Shown here: one piece after another, positions 17,117-27,013 of the stretch | How the letters are laid out: each line of letters begins with the position of its first letter | How positions within the stretch are numbered: position 1 is the first letter of the stretch | Origin: DTLA01 sp034436295 | GTDB lineage: Bacteria > Chloroflexota > Anaerolineae > DTLA01 | DNA length: 64,000 bases | NCBI GenBank assembly: GCA_034436295.1 | Contig: DAOTVT010000071.1 | Span: 6,403-70,402 of the forward strand | Direction: 5' to 3' | The notes under the pieces: model-generated | Databases searched by the model: none | What the model saw: only the letters and a program-made list of their open reading frames with translations | What the model was told of the DNA's origin: nothing | Position numbers and translations under genes: made by a program

Positions 17117-20100
17117 TTGCGTCTCAAGCGGCTGGAACTTCAGGGATACAAGACGTTCGCGTCCAAGACCGAATTCGTGTTCAACGATGGCATCACCGCC
17201 ATCGTTGGCCCCAACGGCAGCGGCAAGAGCAACATCGCCGATGCCGTCCGTTGGGTTCTCGGCGAGCAATCCTATCGTCTCCTCCGCGCCAAGCGCACCG
17301 AAGACATGATCTTCCACGGCAGTTCCCAGCGCGCCCGCGTCGGCATGGCCCAGGTCAGCATGACGCTGGACAACTCCGATGGCTGGCTTCCTCTGGATTT
17401 CAGCGAGGTTACGATTACCCACCGCGCCTATCGCTCGGGCGAGAACGAGTACACCATCAACGGCAGCCGCGTGCGCCTGAAGGACGTTACGGAACTCCTC
17501 GCCAAGAGCGGCCTGACCAAGCGCAACTCCATCGTCATCGGGCAGGGGCACATAGACGCGGCCCTCTCGCTGCGTCCCGAGGAGCGGCGGACGCTCTTTG
17601 AGGAAGCCGCCAATATCACGCTCTATCAGTCCAAGCGCGACGCCGCCCTGGCCAAACTGGAGGCGACCGAGCAGAACCTGGTGCGCGTGCGGGACATCCT
17701 GGCCGAGATTGAGCCGCGCCTGAAGACCCTGCGCCGCCAGGCGCAGCAGGCCGAGGCGTACCATGCGCTGAACCGAGAACTGGAGGAATTGCTGCGCGTC
17801 TGGTACGGCTACCGCTGGCGGAAGGCGAGCCGTGCGCTGCAACAGGCCCGCGAAACGCTGAACCAGGCGCGGCAGGCCCTGCAGCAGGCCCAGACGCGGC
17901 TAGAACGCCTGGAAGCGCAGGCGGCGTCGGCCCGCGCGGATCAGAACGCCCTTCGCCAGCAACTGGCCCAATGGCATCGGGACAGCGCCGAACTGCACAC
18001 GCGCGCCGAGGCCGTGCAGCGCGATTGGGCCGTGCGCCAGGAGCGCCTGCGCCTGGTGGGCAGGTTGCTCACGGAAGCGCAGGAGGAGATGGCCCCGCTG
18101 GAAGCCAGCCGCGCCGCCCAGGCCGAACGCCTCCGCGCCGCCGAGTTGCACCTCCAGGCCCTTGTGGCCGAATGGGAGGGTGCGATCGCTGCCCTGCGCC
18201 GCGTGGAGGCCGAGCACGAGTCCCAGCAGCGCGCGCGGCAGGAAATCCTGTCGCAGATCACCGCGCTGCAGAACGAATTGTTTGAGATCGCGACGCAGGC
18301 CGCCGACCGCCGCAACCGCCTGACACAACTCGCGGAGCGGCGCAAGGAGCAACTCGCCGAGAAGGGGAGCCACGAAGCCGCCATGGCCGCGCAGCAGGGC
18401 GAACTGACGGCGGCGCGCGCCGAGCAGCAGGCGCTGCAGCAGGCGCTGGCCGAGTTGGAGCAGGAAGCCGCCCGCGTGCGCGACGCCGTGGCGCAGGCCC
18501 AGCAGCGCATCCAGGCCGCCCAGGCCCAGGCCCGCCAGGCCGAACAGGACATGGCACGGGTGCGGGAAGAGGCCGCCACCGCCCAGGCGCGGCTGGACAT
18601 GCTCCGCCGCATGCAGGACGAGGGCGCGGGGCTGTACGCTGGAACGCGGGCCGTGCTCGCTGCCGCGCGCGAGGGCCATCTGCGTGGCGCGCTGGGCGTG
18701 GTGGCCGACCAGATTCAGGCGCCGCCTGAGTTGGAGAAGGCCATAGAGACGGCCCTGGGCGCTCACGTCCAGGACATCATCACCGAGACATGGGCCGACG
18801 CGGAGCAGGCCATCCAGTACCTGCGCCGCGAATCGGCGGGGCGCGCCACGTTCCTGCCGCTGGAGACGCTGCGCCCGCCTTCGCCCGTGAAGCCGCCCGA
18901 ATTGCCGGGCGTGCTGGGCGTTGCGGCGCGCCTGGTGCAGGCGCCGGCGCGGTTGGCTCCCGTGCTGGATTTGCTGCTGGGCCACACCGTGGTGGTGGAC
19001 GACATGAAGGCCGCGCGCGCATTGTACCGCCAGATGCGCGGCGCGTTCCAAATCGTAACCTTGGACGGCGAACTCATCCGCTCCACGGGGGCCATCACTG
19101 GCGGGGCCGAAGCCCGCAAGGCGCCGGGGCTCCTGTCGCGGCAGCGGGAGCGCGCCGAACTGGAGACCGCCCTGCGCGACCTGGGCCGGCGGCGCGAGGC
19201 GCTCCAGTCGGCGCTGCAATCCGCGGCACAGGCCGAGCAGGCCGCCCGCGACCAACTGGCGCAGGCCCAGCGCCAGGTGGACGCCCTCGCCGCCAGGCAG
19301 GCGCAGGCGCGCGCTTCGCTGGCCGCGCTTCAGCGCCAGGCCGACAAGAAGGCCCAGGAAGTGGAATGGCGGCAGGCCCTTGTTCACCAACTGGATCAGA
19401 ACCTGGAAGCCCTGGCGGACAAGGAAGCCCAGGCCCACGCCGACCTGGCGCAACTGGCCCAGCGCGAGACCGATGCGCGGGGCCGCCTGGCCCAACTTCA
19501 GGCGTCGCTGGACGCCATGCCCGACTCGTTGGCCGTGCCGCTGGCCGAGGCCAGGGCTGCCGTGTCGCTGGCCGAGCAGAACGTGGAGAACCACAAGGCG
19601 ATCGTGCGCGGCCATCAGCAGTCGCTGGCGCAACTGGACGGGCAACTGCACAGTCGCCGCGACCGGTTGCAGGCGTTGCAGACGGAGCGCGACGAACTGG
19701 AAGCCGCCGAGCGCGACCTGCGCGCGCGGGCCGAGGCGCTGGCGGCCCAACTGGAATCCCTCGCGGCGCAGATTGCCCCGGCCGAGGCGCGCCTGGGCGA
19801 GATGGAAGCCGCGCAGATGGATTTGGAAGCGCGCATCCAGAAGGAACGCGCCGCCCTGCGCGAGGCCGAACAAGCCCACAACCAGGCGCTGCTGGAGATG
19901 GAGCGCCGCCGCGACGAATTGGCCGCCCTCAAGCGCCAGATGGAGAGCGACCTCGGCCTGATTGATGTGGAGATCGCCGAGGGGCTGCCCGCCCAGCCCC
20001 CGCTGCCGCTCCGCCCCATCGTGAGTTCGCTGCCCGAGGTGGAGGCCCTGCCCGACGGCCTGGAGGAGCAGATTCAGCAGGTGCGCGGGCAGATTCGCAG

Positions 20101-20713
20101 GCTCGGCGCCATCAATCCCACCGCGCCCACCGAATACGCCGAAACGCTGGAACGCTACAATTTCCTGACCGCGCAGTCCGAGGACCTCCAAGAGGCCGAC
20201 AAGTCGCTGCGGGCGGCCATTGCCGAACTGGACCGCATGATGAACGACGAGTTCATCCGCACCTTTGAGGCCGTGGCCGAGCAGTTCACGGTCTATTTCA
20301 CCCAACTCTTTGGCGGGGGCACGGCGCGGCTGACGCTGACCGACCCCGACAACCCGATGGCTTCGGGGGTGGACATCGTGGCGCGGCCGCCGGGCAAGCG
20401 CACGCAGAGCCTGGCGCTCCTGTCGGGGGGCGAGCGCGCCCTGACCGCCGCGGCCCTTATCTTCGCCATCCTGAAGGTCAGCCCCGCCCCGTTCTGCATC
20501 CTGGACGAGGTGGACGCCATGCTGGACGAGTCCAACGTGCGGCGGTTCCGCGCCGTGCTGGAGGAACTGGCCCGCGAAACGCAGTTCATCGTCATCACCC
20601 ACAACCGCGGGACAATTGAGGCGGCCAGCACCATCTACGGGGTCTCCATGGGCGCCGACAGCGTGTCGCGGGTGCTTTCGCTGCGCCTGGATCAGGTGGA
20701 GGCGAAGGCGTAG
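17117..20713 (+). CDS. smc: Chromosome segregation ATPase SMC
   Basis: 1,198 residues, the normal length for bacterial SMC. Walker A is GPNGSGKSN at 31-39. Two long alanine/glutamine-rich coiled coils flank a hinge (about residues 510-670) with the glycine-rich ITGGAEARKAPGLLSRQRER tail, and the C-terminal head has signature LSGGERALTA and Walker B CILDEVDAMLDE. It compacts and segregates the chromosome with ScpA/ScpB, neither of which is in this window. The start is TTG at 17117 (GGAGGG seven bases earlier); it yields the canonical RLKRLELQGYKTF opening. A longer in-frame extension to 17000 lacks homology and is rejected. Confidence 0.96.
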   Translation: MRLKRLELQGYKTFASKTEFVFNDGITAIVGPNGSGKSNIADAVRWVLGEQSYRLLRAKRTEDMIFHGSSQRARVGMAQVSMTLDNSDGWLPLDFSEVTITHRAYRSGENEYTINGSRVRLKDVTELLAKSGLTKRNSIVIGQGHIDAALSLRPEERRTLFEEAANITLYQSKRDAALAKLEATEQNLVRVRDILAEIEPRLKTLRRQAQQAEAYHALNRELEELLRVWYGYRWRKASRALQQARETLNQARQALQQAQTRLERLEAQAASARADQNALRQQLAQWHRDSAELHTRAEAVQRDWAVRQERLRLVGRLLTEAQEEMAPLEASRAAQAERLRAAELHLQALVAEWEGAIAALRRVEAEHESQQRARQEILSQITALQNELFEIATQAADRRNRLTQLAERRKEQLAEKGSHEAAMAAQQGELTAARAEQQALQQALAELEQEAARVRDAVAQAQQRIQAAQAQARQAEQDMARVREEAATAQARLDMLRRMQDEGAGLYAGTRAVLAAAREGHLRGALGVVADQIQAPPELEKAIETALGAHVQDIITETWADAEQAIQYLRRESAGRATFLPLETLRPPSPVKPPELPGVLGVAARLVQAPARLAPVLDLLLGHTVVVDDMKAARALYRQMRGAFQIVTLDGELIRSTGAITGGAEARKAPGLLSRQRERAELETALRDLGRRREALQSALQSAAQAEQAARDQLAQAQRQVDALAARQAQARASLAALQRQADKKAQEVEWRQALVHQLDQNLEALADKEAQAHADLAQLAQRETDARGRLAQLQASLDAMPDSLAVPLAEARAAVSLAEQNVENHKAIVRGHQQSLAQLDGQLHSRRDRLQALQTERDELEAAERDLRARAEALAAQLESLAAQIAPAEARLGEMEAAQMDLEARIQKERAALREAEQAHNQALLEMERRRDELAALKRQMESDLGLIDVEIAEGLPAQPPLPLRPIVSSLPEVEALPDGLEEQIQQVRGQIRRLGAINPTAPTEYAETLERYNFLTAQSEDLQEADKSLRAAIAELDRMMNDEFIRTFEAVAEQFTVYFTQLFGGGTARLTLTDPDNPMASGVDIVARPPGKRTQSLALLSGGERALTAAALIFAILKVSPAPFCILDEVDAMLDESNVRRFRAVLEELARETQFIVITHNRGTIEAASTIYGVSMGADSVSRVLSLRLDQVEAKA

Positions 20714-20767
20714 CGGGCGGCCGAGTTTCTGACCCGCTGCGCGCGGCCTACTCCACCGCTCGGGCGT

Positions 20768-20796
20768 TTGACGTTTCCCGTCGGGTTCGCTAGACT
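20768..20796 (+). promoter_or_regulatory. Promoter for ogt
   Basis: TTGACG, 17 bases, TAGACT, 19 bases upstream of the ogt start codon. The transcript leader would be very short (about ten bases). Confidence 0.6.
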
Positions 20797-20814
20797 TGGC
20801 GCAGGAGGTAGGCG

Positions 20815-21351
20815 ATGGAATTGCCTGCGTACATGCGCATCCCCTCCCGTTTCGGGGCGCTGGGCCTGGTGTGGTTGGGCACTCCGAATGGCCCTCGCGT
20901 CCTCCGCATCTACCTGCCCAACGAATTGCCCCGCGGATTGCCGGCCGTCAAGGCCCCATCCGATTCCCCCATTGCGGAACTGGCCGCTCGCATAAAGGCG
21001 TATTTGGCGGGCGAGCCGGTCGTCTTTGACCTGAGCCTGCTCCTTTTGGAGCAGTGCGCGGAGTTCCAGCGCAAGGTGCTGGTGGCCGAGTGCGGCATTC
21101 CGCGCGGGTGGGTAAGCACCTACGCCCGCATCGCCGCGCATCTGCAAGCGCCACGGGCGGAGCGGGCGGTTGGCACGGCCCTGGCCCGCAATCCCTTTCC
21201 CATCGTCATCCCCTGCCACCGCGCCGTGCGCTCCGACGGGAGCCTGGGCGGCTACCGCGGCGGCCTGCCCATGAAGCGGGCGTTGTTGGAGATGGAGGGC
21301 GTGCCTTTTGAGGACGGGGGGCGCGTGCGGATGGACAAGGTCTGGTACTAG
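20815..21351 (+). CDS. ogt: Methylated-DNA--protein-cysteine methyltransferase
   Basis: 178 residues. The C-terminal DNA-binding domain has the active-site motif IPCHRAVRSDG with acceptor cysteine C134, preceded by FQRKVLVAECGIPRGWVSTY (the usual helix-turn-helix/arginine finger region). It repairs O6-alkylguanine by irreversible transfer of the alkyl group to C134. The N-terminal domain is short and divergent. It sits between smc and a ThDP enzyme with its own promoter; together with mutS and alkD nearby, the window holds three DNA-repair genes. Confidence 0.93.
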   Translation: MELPAYMRIPSRFGALGLVWLGTPNGPRVLRIYLPNELPRGLPAVKAPSDSPIAELAARIKAYLAGEPVVFDLSLLLLEQCAEFQRKVLVAECGIPRGWVSTYARIAAHLQAPRAERAVGTALARNPFPIVIPCHRAVRSDGSLGGYRGGLPMKRALLEMEGVPFEDGGRVRMDKVWY

Positions 21352-21481
21352 CGCCGGCCCCTGGCCTTGAGTTGGGCCTGTTCGCGCCTTCGCTGTGGCG
21401 GCATGATGTTGTCCTGTGCCGGTCGGCGCACGCCAGCGCCGCAACCGACGGATTCTTGCAAAGGAGGCAAAGGAGGGAGAG

Positions 21482-23206
21482 ATGGGCGCTATCATGGGTG
21501 CTGATGTCCTGGTCAAATGCCTGATTCAGGAGAACGTGCGGTTTGTGTTCGGCATCCCGGGCGGGCAGTTGTGTCCCATTCTGGACGCCATACGCCGCTT
21601 CGGGGGCGACGCGGGCCTGCAGTTCATCATGACGCGGCACGAGCAGGCCGCCGCGCACATGGCCGACGCCTACGCCCGCGTTACGGGCGAGCCGGGCGTG
21701 TGCATGGGCACGGTGGGGCCTGGGGCCGCGGACCTGGTGCCCGGGGTGTACGCCGCCTGGGCCGACTCCATCCCGATGGTGGTGCTCACGGCTCAGAACC
21801 AGACGTGGAAGTCGTATCCGGAGCGCGGCTCCATGCAGTCGCTGGACCAAATCGGCCTGTTCCAGCCCATCACCAAATGGAGCGCGCGGGTGGCCCACTG
21901 GAAACGAATCCCCGAACTGGTGCACGCGGCCTTCCGCGCGGCGGTGTCGGGGCGGCCCAGGCCAGTGCACCTGGATTTGCACGTGGACGTGATGGTGGGG
22001 ACCGGCGACGAGGAGTCGCTGGACATCTCCCCGCCGACCCGCTACCGCGCCGACCGGGGGCCCGTGGCCCAGGCCGATTTGATTGAGCAGGCGGCGCGGA
22101 TGCTGGTGGAAGCCGAGCGCCCGCTGATTCATCCGGGCGGCGGCGCGCTCCGTTCGGGCGCGTGGGACGAGGTGCGCGAACTAGCCGAGTATCTGTCGGC
22201 GCCCGTTACCACCAGCCAGGGCGCGTGCGGCGTCATCCCCGAGGATCATCCCCTGTGCCTGATTCCGGGCGGGTTCGGCGCGCTGGGGGCGCAGGCGATG
22301 GCCGACGTGGTGCTGCTGGTCGGCGGGAGGCTGGGCGATGTGGACTTCTGGGGCCAGCCGCCCTACTGGGGCGAGCCCGACGCGCAGAAACTGATTCAGA
22401 TTGACATTGAGCCGCAGGTGGTGGGCTTGAACCGTCCGGTGGATTTGGCCCTCATCGGCGATGCCAAGGCGACCCTGCGCGCGCTGATTGACGCGGTCAA
22501 GCGCCTCACGAAGCCCATCCCCGAACGCCCCGACATGGCCGAGTATCGCGCTACGCAGGATGCCTGGCTGTCGCAGTTCGCCGCGGATGCTGCGTCGGAC
22601 AAGACGCCGATACACCCGCTGCGCCTGATGCGCGACGTGCGGGCCTTTTTCCCGCGCGACGCCATCACGGTGGTGGACGGGGGCAATACGAACGTGTGGG
22701 CGCACTACCTGAACCGCGTGTACGCGCCGAGGTCGTTCCTGTGGGCCGCCGACTCGGGCCAACTGGGCACGGGGCTGCCCTTCGCCATCGGGGCGAAACT
22801 GGCCGCGCCCGACCGCCCGGTCTATGCCATCTGCGGCGACGGGGCCTTCGGCCTCAACATCCAGGAGTTGGAGACAGCGGCGCGGCTGAAGTTGCCGTTC
22901 GTCGTGGTCGTCGTCAACGATGGGCAGTGGGGGATGATCAAGGGCGCGCAGATGGCGGCCTACGACGCGCGCTACATCGGCGTGGACTTTGACGATGTGC
23001 GCTACGACCTGGTGGCGCGGGCGATGGGCTGCCACGGCGAGCGGGTGGAGGAGCCGTCGCAGATCATGCCGGCGCTGGAGCGCGCCGTCAAATCGGGCAG
23101 GCCCGCCGTGGTGGATGTGGTCGTGGACAAGTGGGCCAACCTGACGCCACCCGACCTGGAGAACCTGGACGCCGTGTGGATGGAGGGCTGCGAACTCCCG
23201 TGGTGA
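21482..23206 (+). CDS. Thiamine-diphosphate-dependent enzyme, acetolactate synthase-like
   Basis: 574 residues from ATG 21482 (AGGAGGG ribosome site). The N-terminal PYR domain has the catalytic glutamate in TRHEQAAAHMADAYAR; a central domain has no complete FAD signature that I can see; the C-terminal PP domain has the ThDP/Mg motif GDGAFG...NDGQWG. The family includes acetolactate synthase large subunit, oxalyl-CoA decarboxylase, glyoxylate carboligase and benzoylformate decarboxylase; residues visible here do not settle the substrate. No ilvN regulatory subunit or branched-chain pathway gene is adjacent, so it is less likely to be the biosynthetic acetolactate synthase. Confidence 0.85.
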   Translation: MGAIMGADVLVKCLIQENVRFVFGIPGGQLCPILDAIRRFGGDAGLQFIMTRHEQAAAHMADAYARVTGEPGVCMGTVGPGAADLVPGVYAAWADSIPMVVLTAQNQTWKSYPERGSMQSLDQIGLFQPITKWSARVAHWKRIPELVHAAFRAAVSGRPRPVHLDLHVDVMVGTGDEESLDISPPTRYRADRGPVAQADLIEQAARMLVEAERPLIHPGGGALRSGAWDEVRELAEYLSAPVTTSQGACGVIPEDHPLCLIPGGFGALGAQAMADVVLLVGGRLGDVDFWGQPPYWGEPDAQKLIQIDIEPQVVGLNRPVDLALIGDAKATLRALIDAVKRLTKPIPERPDMAEYRATQDAWLSQFAADAASDKTPIHPLRLMRDVRAFFPRDAITVVDGGNTNVWAHYLNRVYAPRSFLWAADSGQLGTGLPFAIGAKLAAPDRPVYAICGDGAFGLNIQELETAARLKLPFVVVVVNDGQWGMIKGAQMAAYDARYIGVDFDDVRYDLVARAMGCHGERVEEPSQIMPALERAVKSGRPAVVDVVVDKWANLTPPDLENLDAVWMEGCELPW

Positions 23207-23292
23207 GACGCGGAGGCGCAGCAGGCGCACGGGGCGAGAGGGGTTCGGCGCTGTGAGGCGTGGCCCTCGCATCCCGCCTTGCGCGCCGGGTT

Positions 23293-23321
23293 TTGACGGG
23301 TTTGGCGCTCGCCGCTAGAAT
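23293..23321 (+). promoter_or_regulatory. Promoter for mutS
   Basis: TTGACG, 17 bases, TAGAAT, 40 bases upstream of the mutS start codon. Confidence 0.65.
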
Positions 23322-23360
23322 AAGTTATCACGGATCGCGCCCGACGCGCCAGGAGCGGCC

Positions 23361-25961
23361 ATGTCCACACCCGTTCGGCGACAGTATCTCGCCATCAAGA
23401 AACGATTTCCGAATACCATCGTCTTCTTCCGCCTGGGCGACTTCTACGAGACGTTTGACGAAGACGCGAAGACCGTCGCCCAGGTCTGCGACATCGTGCT
23501 GACCTCGCGGCCTGTGGGCAAAGACCAGCGCGTGCCCCTGGCGGGCGTCCCGTATCACGCGGTGGATGGCTATCTGGCGAAACTGATCGGGGCCGGCTAC
23601 AAGGTCGCCATCGTGGAGCAGGTGAGCGACCCCAAGGAGAGCAAGGGGCTGGTGGCGCGCGAAGTCGTGCGGGTGGTAACGCCCGGCACCGTGGTGGAGC
23701 CGACGCTGCTGGACGAGCGGCGCAACAACTTCCTGGCGGCGCTGACGCTGGAGGACCGGCGCGCCGGCCTCGCCTACGTGGACATCACAACGGGCGAGTT
23801 TGCGACGACGCAATTCTCGGGCGACGACGCGGCGCAGGAGGCGCTGCAAGAACTGGCGCGCCTGCAGCCCGCCGAATGCCTCATCCCCGCCCGCCCCGAC
23901 GCGCCCGAGCGGGCGGCCCTTCGCGGCGTGGAGTGCCCCATAACGGAATGGGACGCCTGGCGCTTTGACGTGCAGACGGCGCGGGAGGCGCTGCTCCAGC
24001 ATTTCGGCGTGGGCACGCTGGCCGGCTTTGGCTGCGAGGGACTCCCCCAGGCCATCCGCGCCGCGGGCGCCATCGTCCAGTACCTGCAGGAAACGCAGAA
24101 GGCGGCGTTGGCGCATCTGGACTCCCTGACGACCTACAGCACCTCGCGCTTTATGACGCTGGACGCTTCCACGCGGCGCAATCTGGAACTGGTGGCGACG
24201 ATCCGCACCGGCGCGGTGAAGGGGTCGCTGCTGGGCGTGCTGGACCTGACGCGCACGTCCATGGGCGGGCGCATGTTGCGGCAGTGGCTGCTTCAGCCGC
24301 TGGTGGAGAAGGCGGCCATTGAGCGGCGACTGGACGCGGTGGAGGCGCTGTATAACGCCACGCCGCAGCGCATGAAGATTCGCGAACTGCTGGGCGGGGT
24401 GGGGGATTTGGAGCGGCTGACCAACCGTCTGGCGCAGGGGATTGCCACGCCGCGCGACTTGCTGGGCCTGGCGCGGGCGCTGCGCCGCGTGCCCGACGTG
24501 GCCGCCGCGCTGGATGCGATTCTGGCGGGGTTGCCCGGCGGCCACCCGCTGGCGGCGCTGCGCGACAGGCTCAACCCATGCCAGGCCGAGGCCGACCTCA
24601 TTGAGGCCGCCATCGCCGAGGACGCGCCGGCCACGCTGGCCAACGGCGGGGTGATTCGCCCGGGCTACTCCGACGAGTTGGACGCCATCGCCAGGGCCTC
24701 GCGGGACGCCAAGCAGTGGGTCGCGGGGCTGGAGCAGCGCGAGCGCCAGCGCACCGGCATCAAGTCGCTGAAGGTGGGCTACAACAAGGTCTTCGGCTAC
24801 TATATTGAGGTCAGCAAGGCCAACATGGACCGCGTGCCGCCCGACTACGTGCGCAAGCAGACGCTGGTCAACGGCGAGCGGTTCATCACGCCGGAGTTGA
24901 AGGAGTACGAGTCGCTCATCCTGAACGCGCAGGAGCGGCGGCTGGAGTTGGAGACGCGCCTGTACAAGGAACTGTGCGAGCGGCTGGCGACGGCGCGGGG
25001 GCGCATGCTGGACACCGGGCGCGCCCTGGCCGAGTTGGACGTGCTGGCGTCGCTGGCCGAGGTGGCGGTTCGCAACCGCTACACGCGCCCCGAAGTCGCC
25101 GAGGACGGCATCATTGACATCCGCGAAGGCCGGCATCCCGTCGTGGAACTCACCCAGAAGGACGAGCCGTTCGTGCCCAACGACGTGCGGCTGGTCCCTG
25201 GCGAAGGCGAGATCATCATCCTGACCGGCCCCAACATGGCGGGCAAGAGCACGTTTTTGCGGCAGGTGGCGCTGATTGTGCTCATGGCGCAGGTGGGGAG
25301 TTTCGTCCCCGCCCAGCGCGCGCACATCGGCATCGTGGACCGCATCTTCACGCGCATCGGCGCGCAGGACGAGATCGCCGCCGGCCAGTCCACGTTCATG
25401 GTGGAGATGGTGGAGGTGGCGAACATCCTGCACCACGCCACGTCGGCCAGCCTGCTCATTCTGGACGAGGTGGGGCGCGGCACCAGCACCTATGATGGCA
25501 TCTCCATCGCGTGGGCGGTGGTGGAGCACATCCACAATCACCCGCGCCTGCGCGCCAAGACGCTGTTCGCGACGCACTACCACGAGTTGACGGACCTGGC
25601 GGGGACGCTGCCGCGGGTGCGGAATTTCAGCATGGCGGTGGCCGAGGAGGGCGACCGGGTCATCTTCCTGCGCAAGGTCATCCCGGGCGGGGCCGACCGC
25701 AGTTACGGTATCCACGTGGCGCAACTGGCCGGGTTGCCGAAGTCGGTGATCCATCGGGCCGAGGAGTTGCTGCGCGAGTTGGAGTCGGGGCAGAACGGGG
25801 CGGCGATCAAGCCCAGGGCGCCGCGGGCGAAGCAGTTGAGTTTTCTCACGGAGTCGGACCCGGTGCTGCAGGAGTTGCGCGACCTGGACATCAGCGCCAT
25901 GACGCCGCTGGAGGCCATCAACAAGTTGTACGAATTCCAGCGGAGGGTGGGGAAGGGGTAG
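23361..25961 (+). CDS. mutS: DNA mismatch repair protein MutS
   Basis: 866 residues, full MutS1 length. The mismatch-reading motif F28-Y29-E30 is intact (RLGDFYETF). Connector, core and clamp domains follow, and the C-terminal ATPase has Walker A GPNMAGKSTFLRQ, the STFMVEM motif and Walker B LILDEVGRGTSTYDG. It scans DNA for mismatches and recruits MutL, which is not in this window. It is preceded by its own promoter and followed directly by the palindromic repeat array at 25983. Confidence 0.97.
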   Translation: MSTPVRRQYLAIKKRFPNTIVFFRLGDFYETFDEDAKTVAQVCDIVLTSRPVGKDQRVPLAGVPYHAVDGYLAKLIGAGYKVAIVEQVSDPKESKGLVAREVVRVVTPGTVVEPTLLDERRNNFLAALTLEDRRAGLAYVDITTGEFATTQFSGDDAAQEALQELARLQPAECLIPARPDAPERAALRGVECPITEWDAWRFDVQTAREALLQHFGVGTLAGFGCEGLPQAIRAAGAIVQYLQETQKAALAHLDSLTTYSTSRFMTLDASTRRNLELVATIRTGAVKGSLLGVLDLTRTSMGGRMLRQWLLQPLVEKAAIERRLDAVEALYNATPQRMKIRELLGGVGDLERLTNRLAQGIATPRDLLGLARALRRVPDVAAALDAILAGLPGGHPLAALRDRLNPCQAEADLIEAAIAEDAPATLANGGVIRPGYSDELDAIARASRDAKQWVAGLEQRERQRTGIKSLKVGYNKVFGYYIEVSKANMDRVPPDYVRKQTLVNGERFITPELKEYESLILNAQERRLELETRLYKELCERLATARGRMLDTGRALAELDVLASLAEVAVRNRYTRPEVAEDGIIDIREGRHPVVELTQKDEPFVPNDVRLVPGEGEIIILTGPNMAGKSTFLRQVALIVLMAQVGSFVPAQRAHIGIVDRIFTRIGAQDEIAAGQSTFMVEMVEVANILHHATSASLLILDEVGRGTSTYDGISIAWAVVEHIHNHPRLRAKTLFATHYHELTDLAGTLPRVRNFSMAVAEEGDRVIFLRKVIPGGADRSYGIHVAQLAGLPKSVIHRAEELLRELESGQNGAAIKPRAPRAKQLSFLTESDPVLQELRDLDISAMTPLEAINKLYEFQRRVGKG

Positions 25962-25982
25962 GACGCCCCCGGACTGACTAGA

Positions 25983-26338
25983 ATTCTCACACAAAGACAC
26001 AAAGACACGGGGAAAAACCTTTGTGTCTTGGTGCCTTTGTGAGGGGTTTTCATTCTCACACAAAGACACAAAGACACGGAGGAAAGAACTTTGTGTCTCC
26101 GTGTCTTTGTGTGCGGATTGATTCTCACACAAAGACACAAAGACACGGAGAAAAACCTTTGTGTCTCCGTGTCTTTGTGTGCGGATTGATTCTCACACAA
26201 AGACACGAAGACACGGAGGAAAAAACTCTGTGTCTCCGTGTCTTTGTGTGCGGTTTCATTCTCACACAAAGACACAAAGACACGGAGAGAATTCTTTGTG
26301 TCTTGGTGTCTCTGTGTGCGGATTGATTCTCACAGGCT
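25983..26338. repeat. Left palindromic repeat array (five units of 68-69 bp)
   Basis: Units begin at 25983, 26052, 26121, 26189 and 26258, with a truncated sixth at 26326. Each starts with TTCTCACACAAAGACAC, turns over an A-rich centre, and returns through TTGTGTCTCCGTGTCTTTGT to GTGCGGATTGA, so every unit is an imperfect inverted repeat. There is no unique spacer between units, unlike a CRISPR. Open reading frames seen across it (repeated CLCVRIDSHTKTQ-type peptides) are an artefact of the repeat. Confidence 0.9.
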
Positions 26339-26340
26339 GT

Positions 26341-26724
26341 CTATTCTATCGTGCCATTGATGATCCGGTAGATGCCGCCCTTCATTGTGGCTGCGCCAAA
26401 GTTGAGCAGGTAGCCCAATTTCATGCCTGTCAGTTTCAGGTAAGTGAGCACCTGCTTCTGGTGGGCTGGGTGAACCGTCTCAACTGACTTGAGTTCAACG
26501 AGCACCTTGTCTTCCACCACGAGATCGGCGCGGAAACCCTCATCAAATGTCATCCCGTCGTACTCTATGGGAATCCCGACCTGGCGCTGGACTCGCAGCC
26601 CTGCTTTGCGCAACTCGTGCGCGAGCAGCGTTTCATATACGCTCTCTAGCAACCCAGGTCCCAGCGCCACGTGCAGGCGTACCGCGGAGTCCACGATGAT
26701 CTTGCCGATTTCATTTTCGTTCAT
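26341..26724 (-). CDS. GxxExxY family protein (PDDEXK_3 nuclease-like fold)
   Basis: 127 residues from the ATG at 26722-26724. The family signature is seen in GPGLLESVYETLLAHELRKA, and the fold's acidic/lysine residues in DEGFRADLVVEDKVLVELKS (D, ELK) followed by VHPAHQKQVLTYLKLT. These proteins belong to the PD-(D/E)XK superfamily but have no established activity. The gene stops three bases after the left palindromic array and starts 12 bases before the right array, so it is bracketed by nine or ten copies of the same repeat. An apparent N-terminal extension to 26823 runs through a repeat unit and is not real. Confidence 0.85.
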   Translation of the reverse strand: MNENEIGKIIVDSAVRLHVALGPGLLESVYETLLAHELRKAGLRVQRQVGIPIEYDGMTFDEGFRADLVVEDKVLVELKSVETVHPAHQKQVLTYLKLTGMKLGYLLNFGAATMKGGIYRIINGTIE

Positions 26725-26736
26725 AGCGGCATGCGC

Positions 26737-27003
26737 TTTCTCACACAGAGGCACAAAGGCACAGGGGAAAACCCTTTGTGTCTTGGTGTCTTTGTGTGCG
26801 GATTGATTCTCACACGAAGACACAAAGACACAGAGAAAATTCTTTGTGTCTTGGTGTCTTTGTGTGCGGATTGATTCTCACACAGAGGCACAAAGGCACA
26901 GGGAAAACCCCTTTGTGTCTTGGTGTCTTTGTGTGCGGATTGATTCTCACACCAAGACACAAAGACACGGAGAAAATTCTTTGTGTCTCCGTGTCTTTGT
27001 GTG
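26737..27003. repeat. Right palindromic repeat array (four units of 68-69 bp)
   Basis: Units begin at about 26737, 26806, 26874 and 26943 with the same internal inverted repeat as the left array; several carry CACAGAGGCACAAAGGCACAG variants. The array ends at the 3' end of tyrS. Orientation is the same as in the left array. Confidence 0.9.
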
Positions 27004-27013
27004 GCCTCCCGCT

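Noticed and set aside
26021..26960. Several small proteins rich in CLCVRIDSHTKTQRH-like repeats
   Set aside because: They are translations of the palindromic repeat, on both strands and in several frames, with no ribosome sites.
25983..27003. CRISPR array
   Set aside because: Units are 68-69 bp and internally palindromic, repeats adjoin with no unique spacers, and no cas genes are near.
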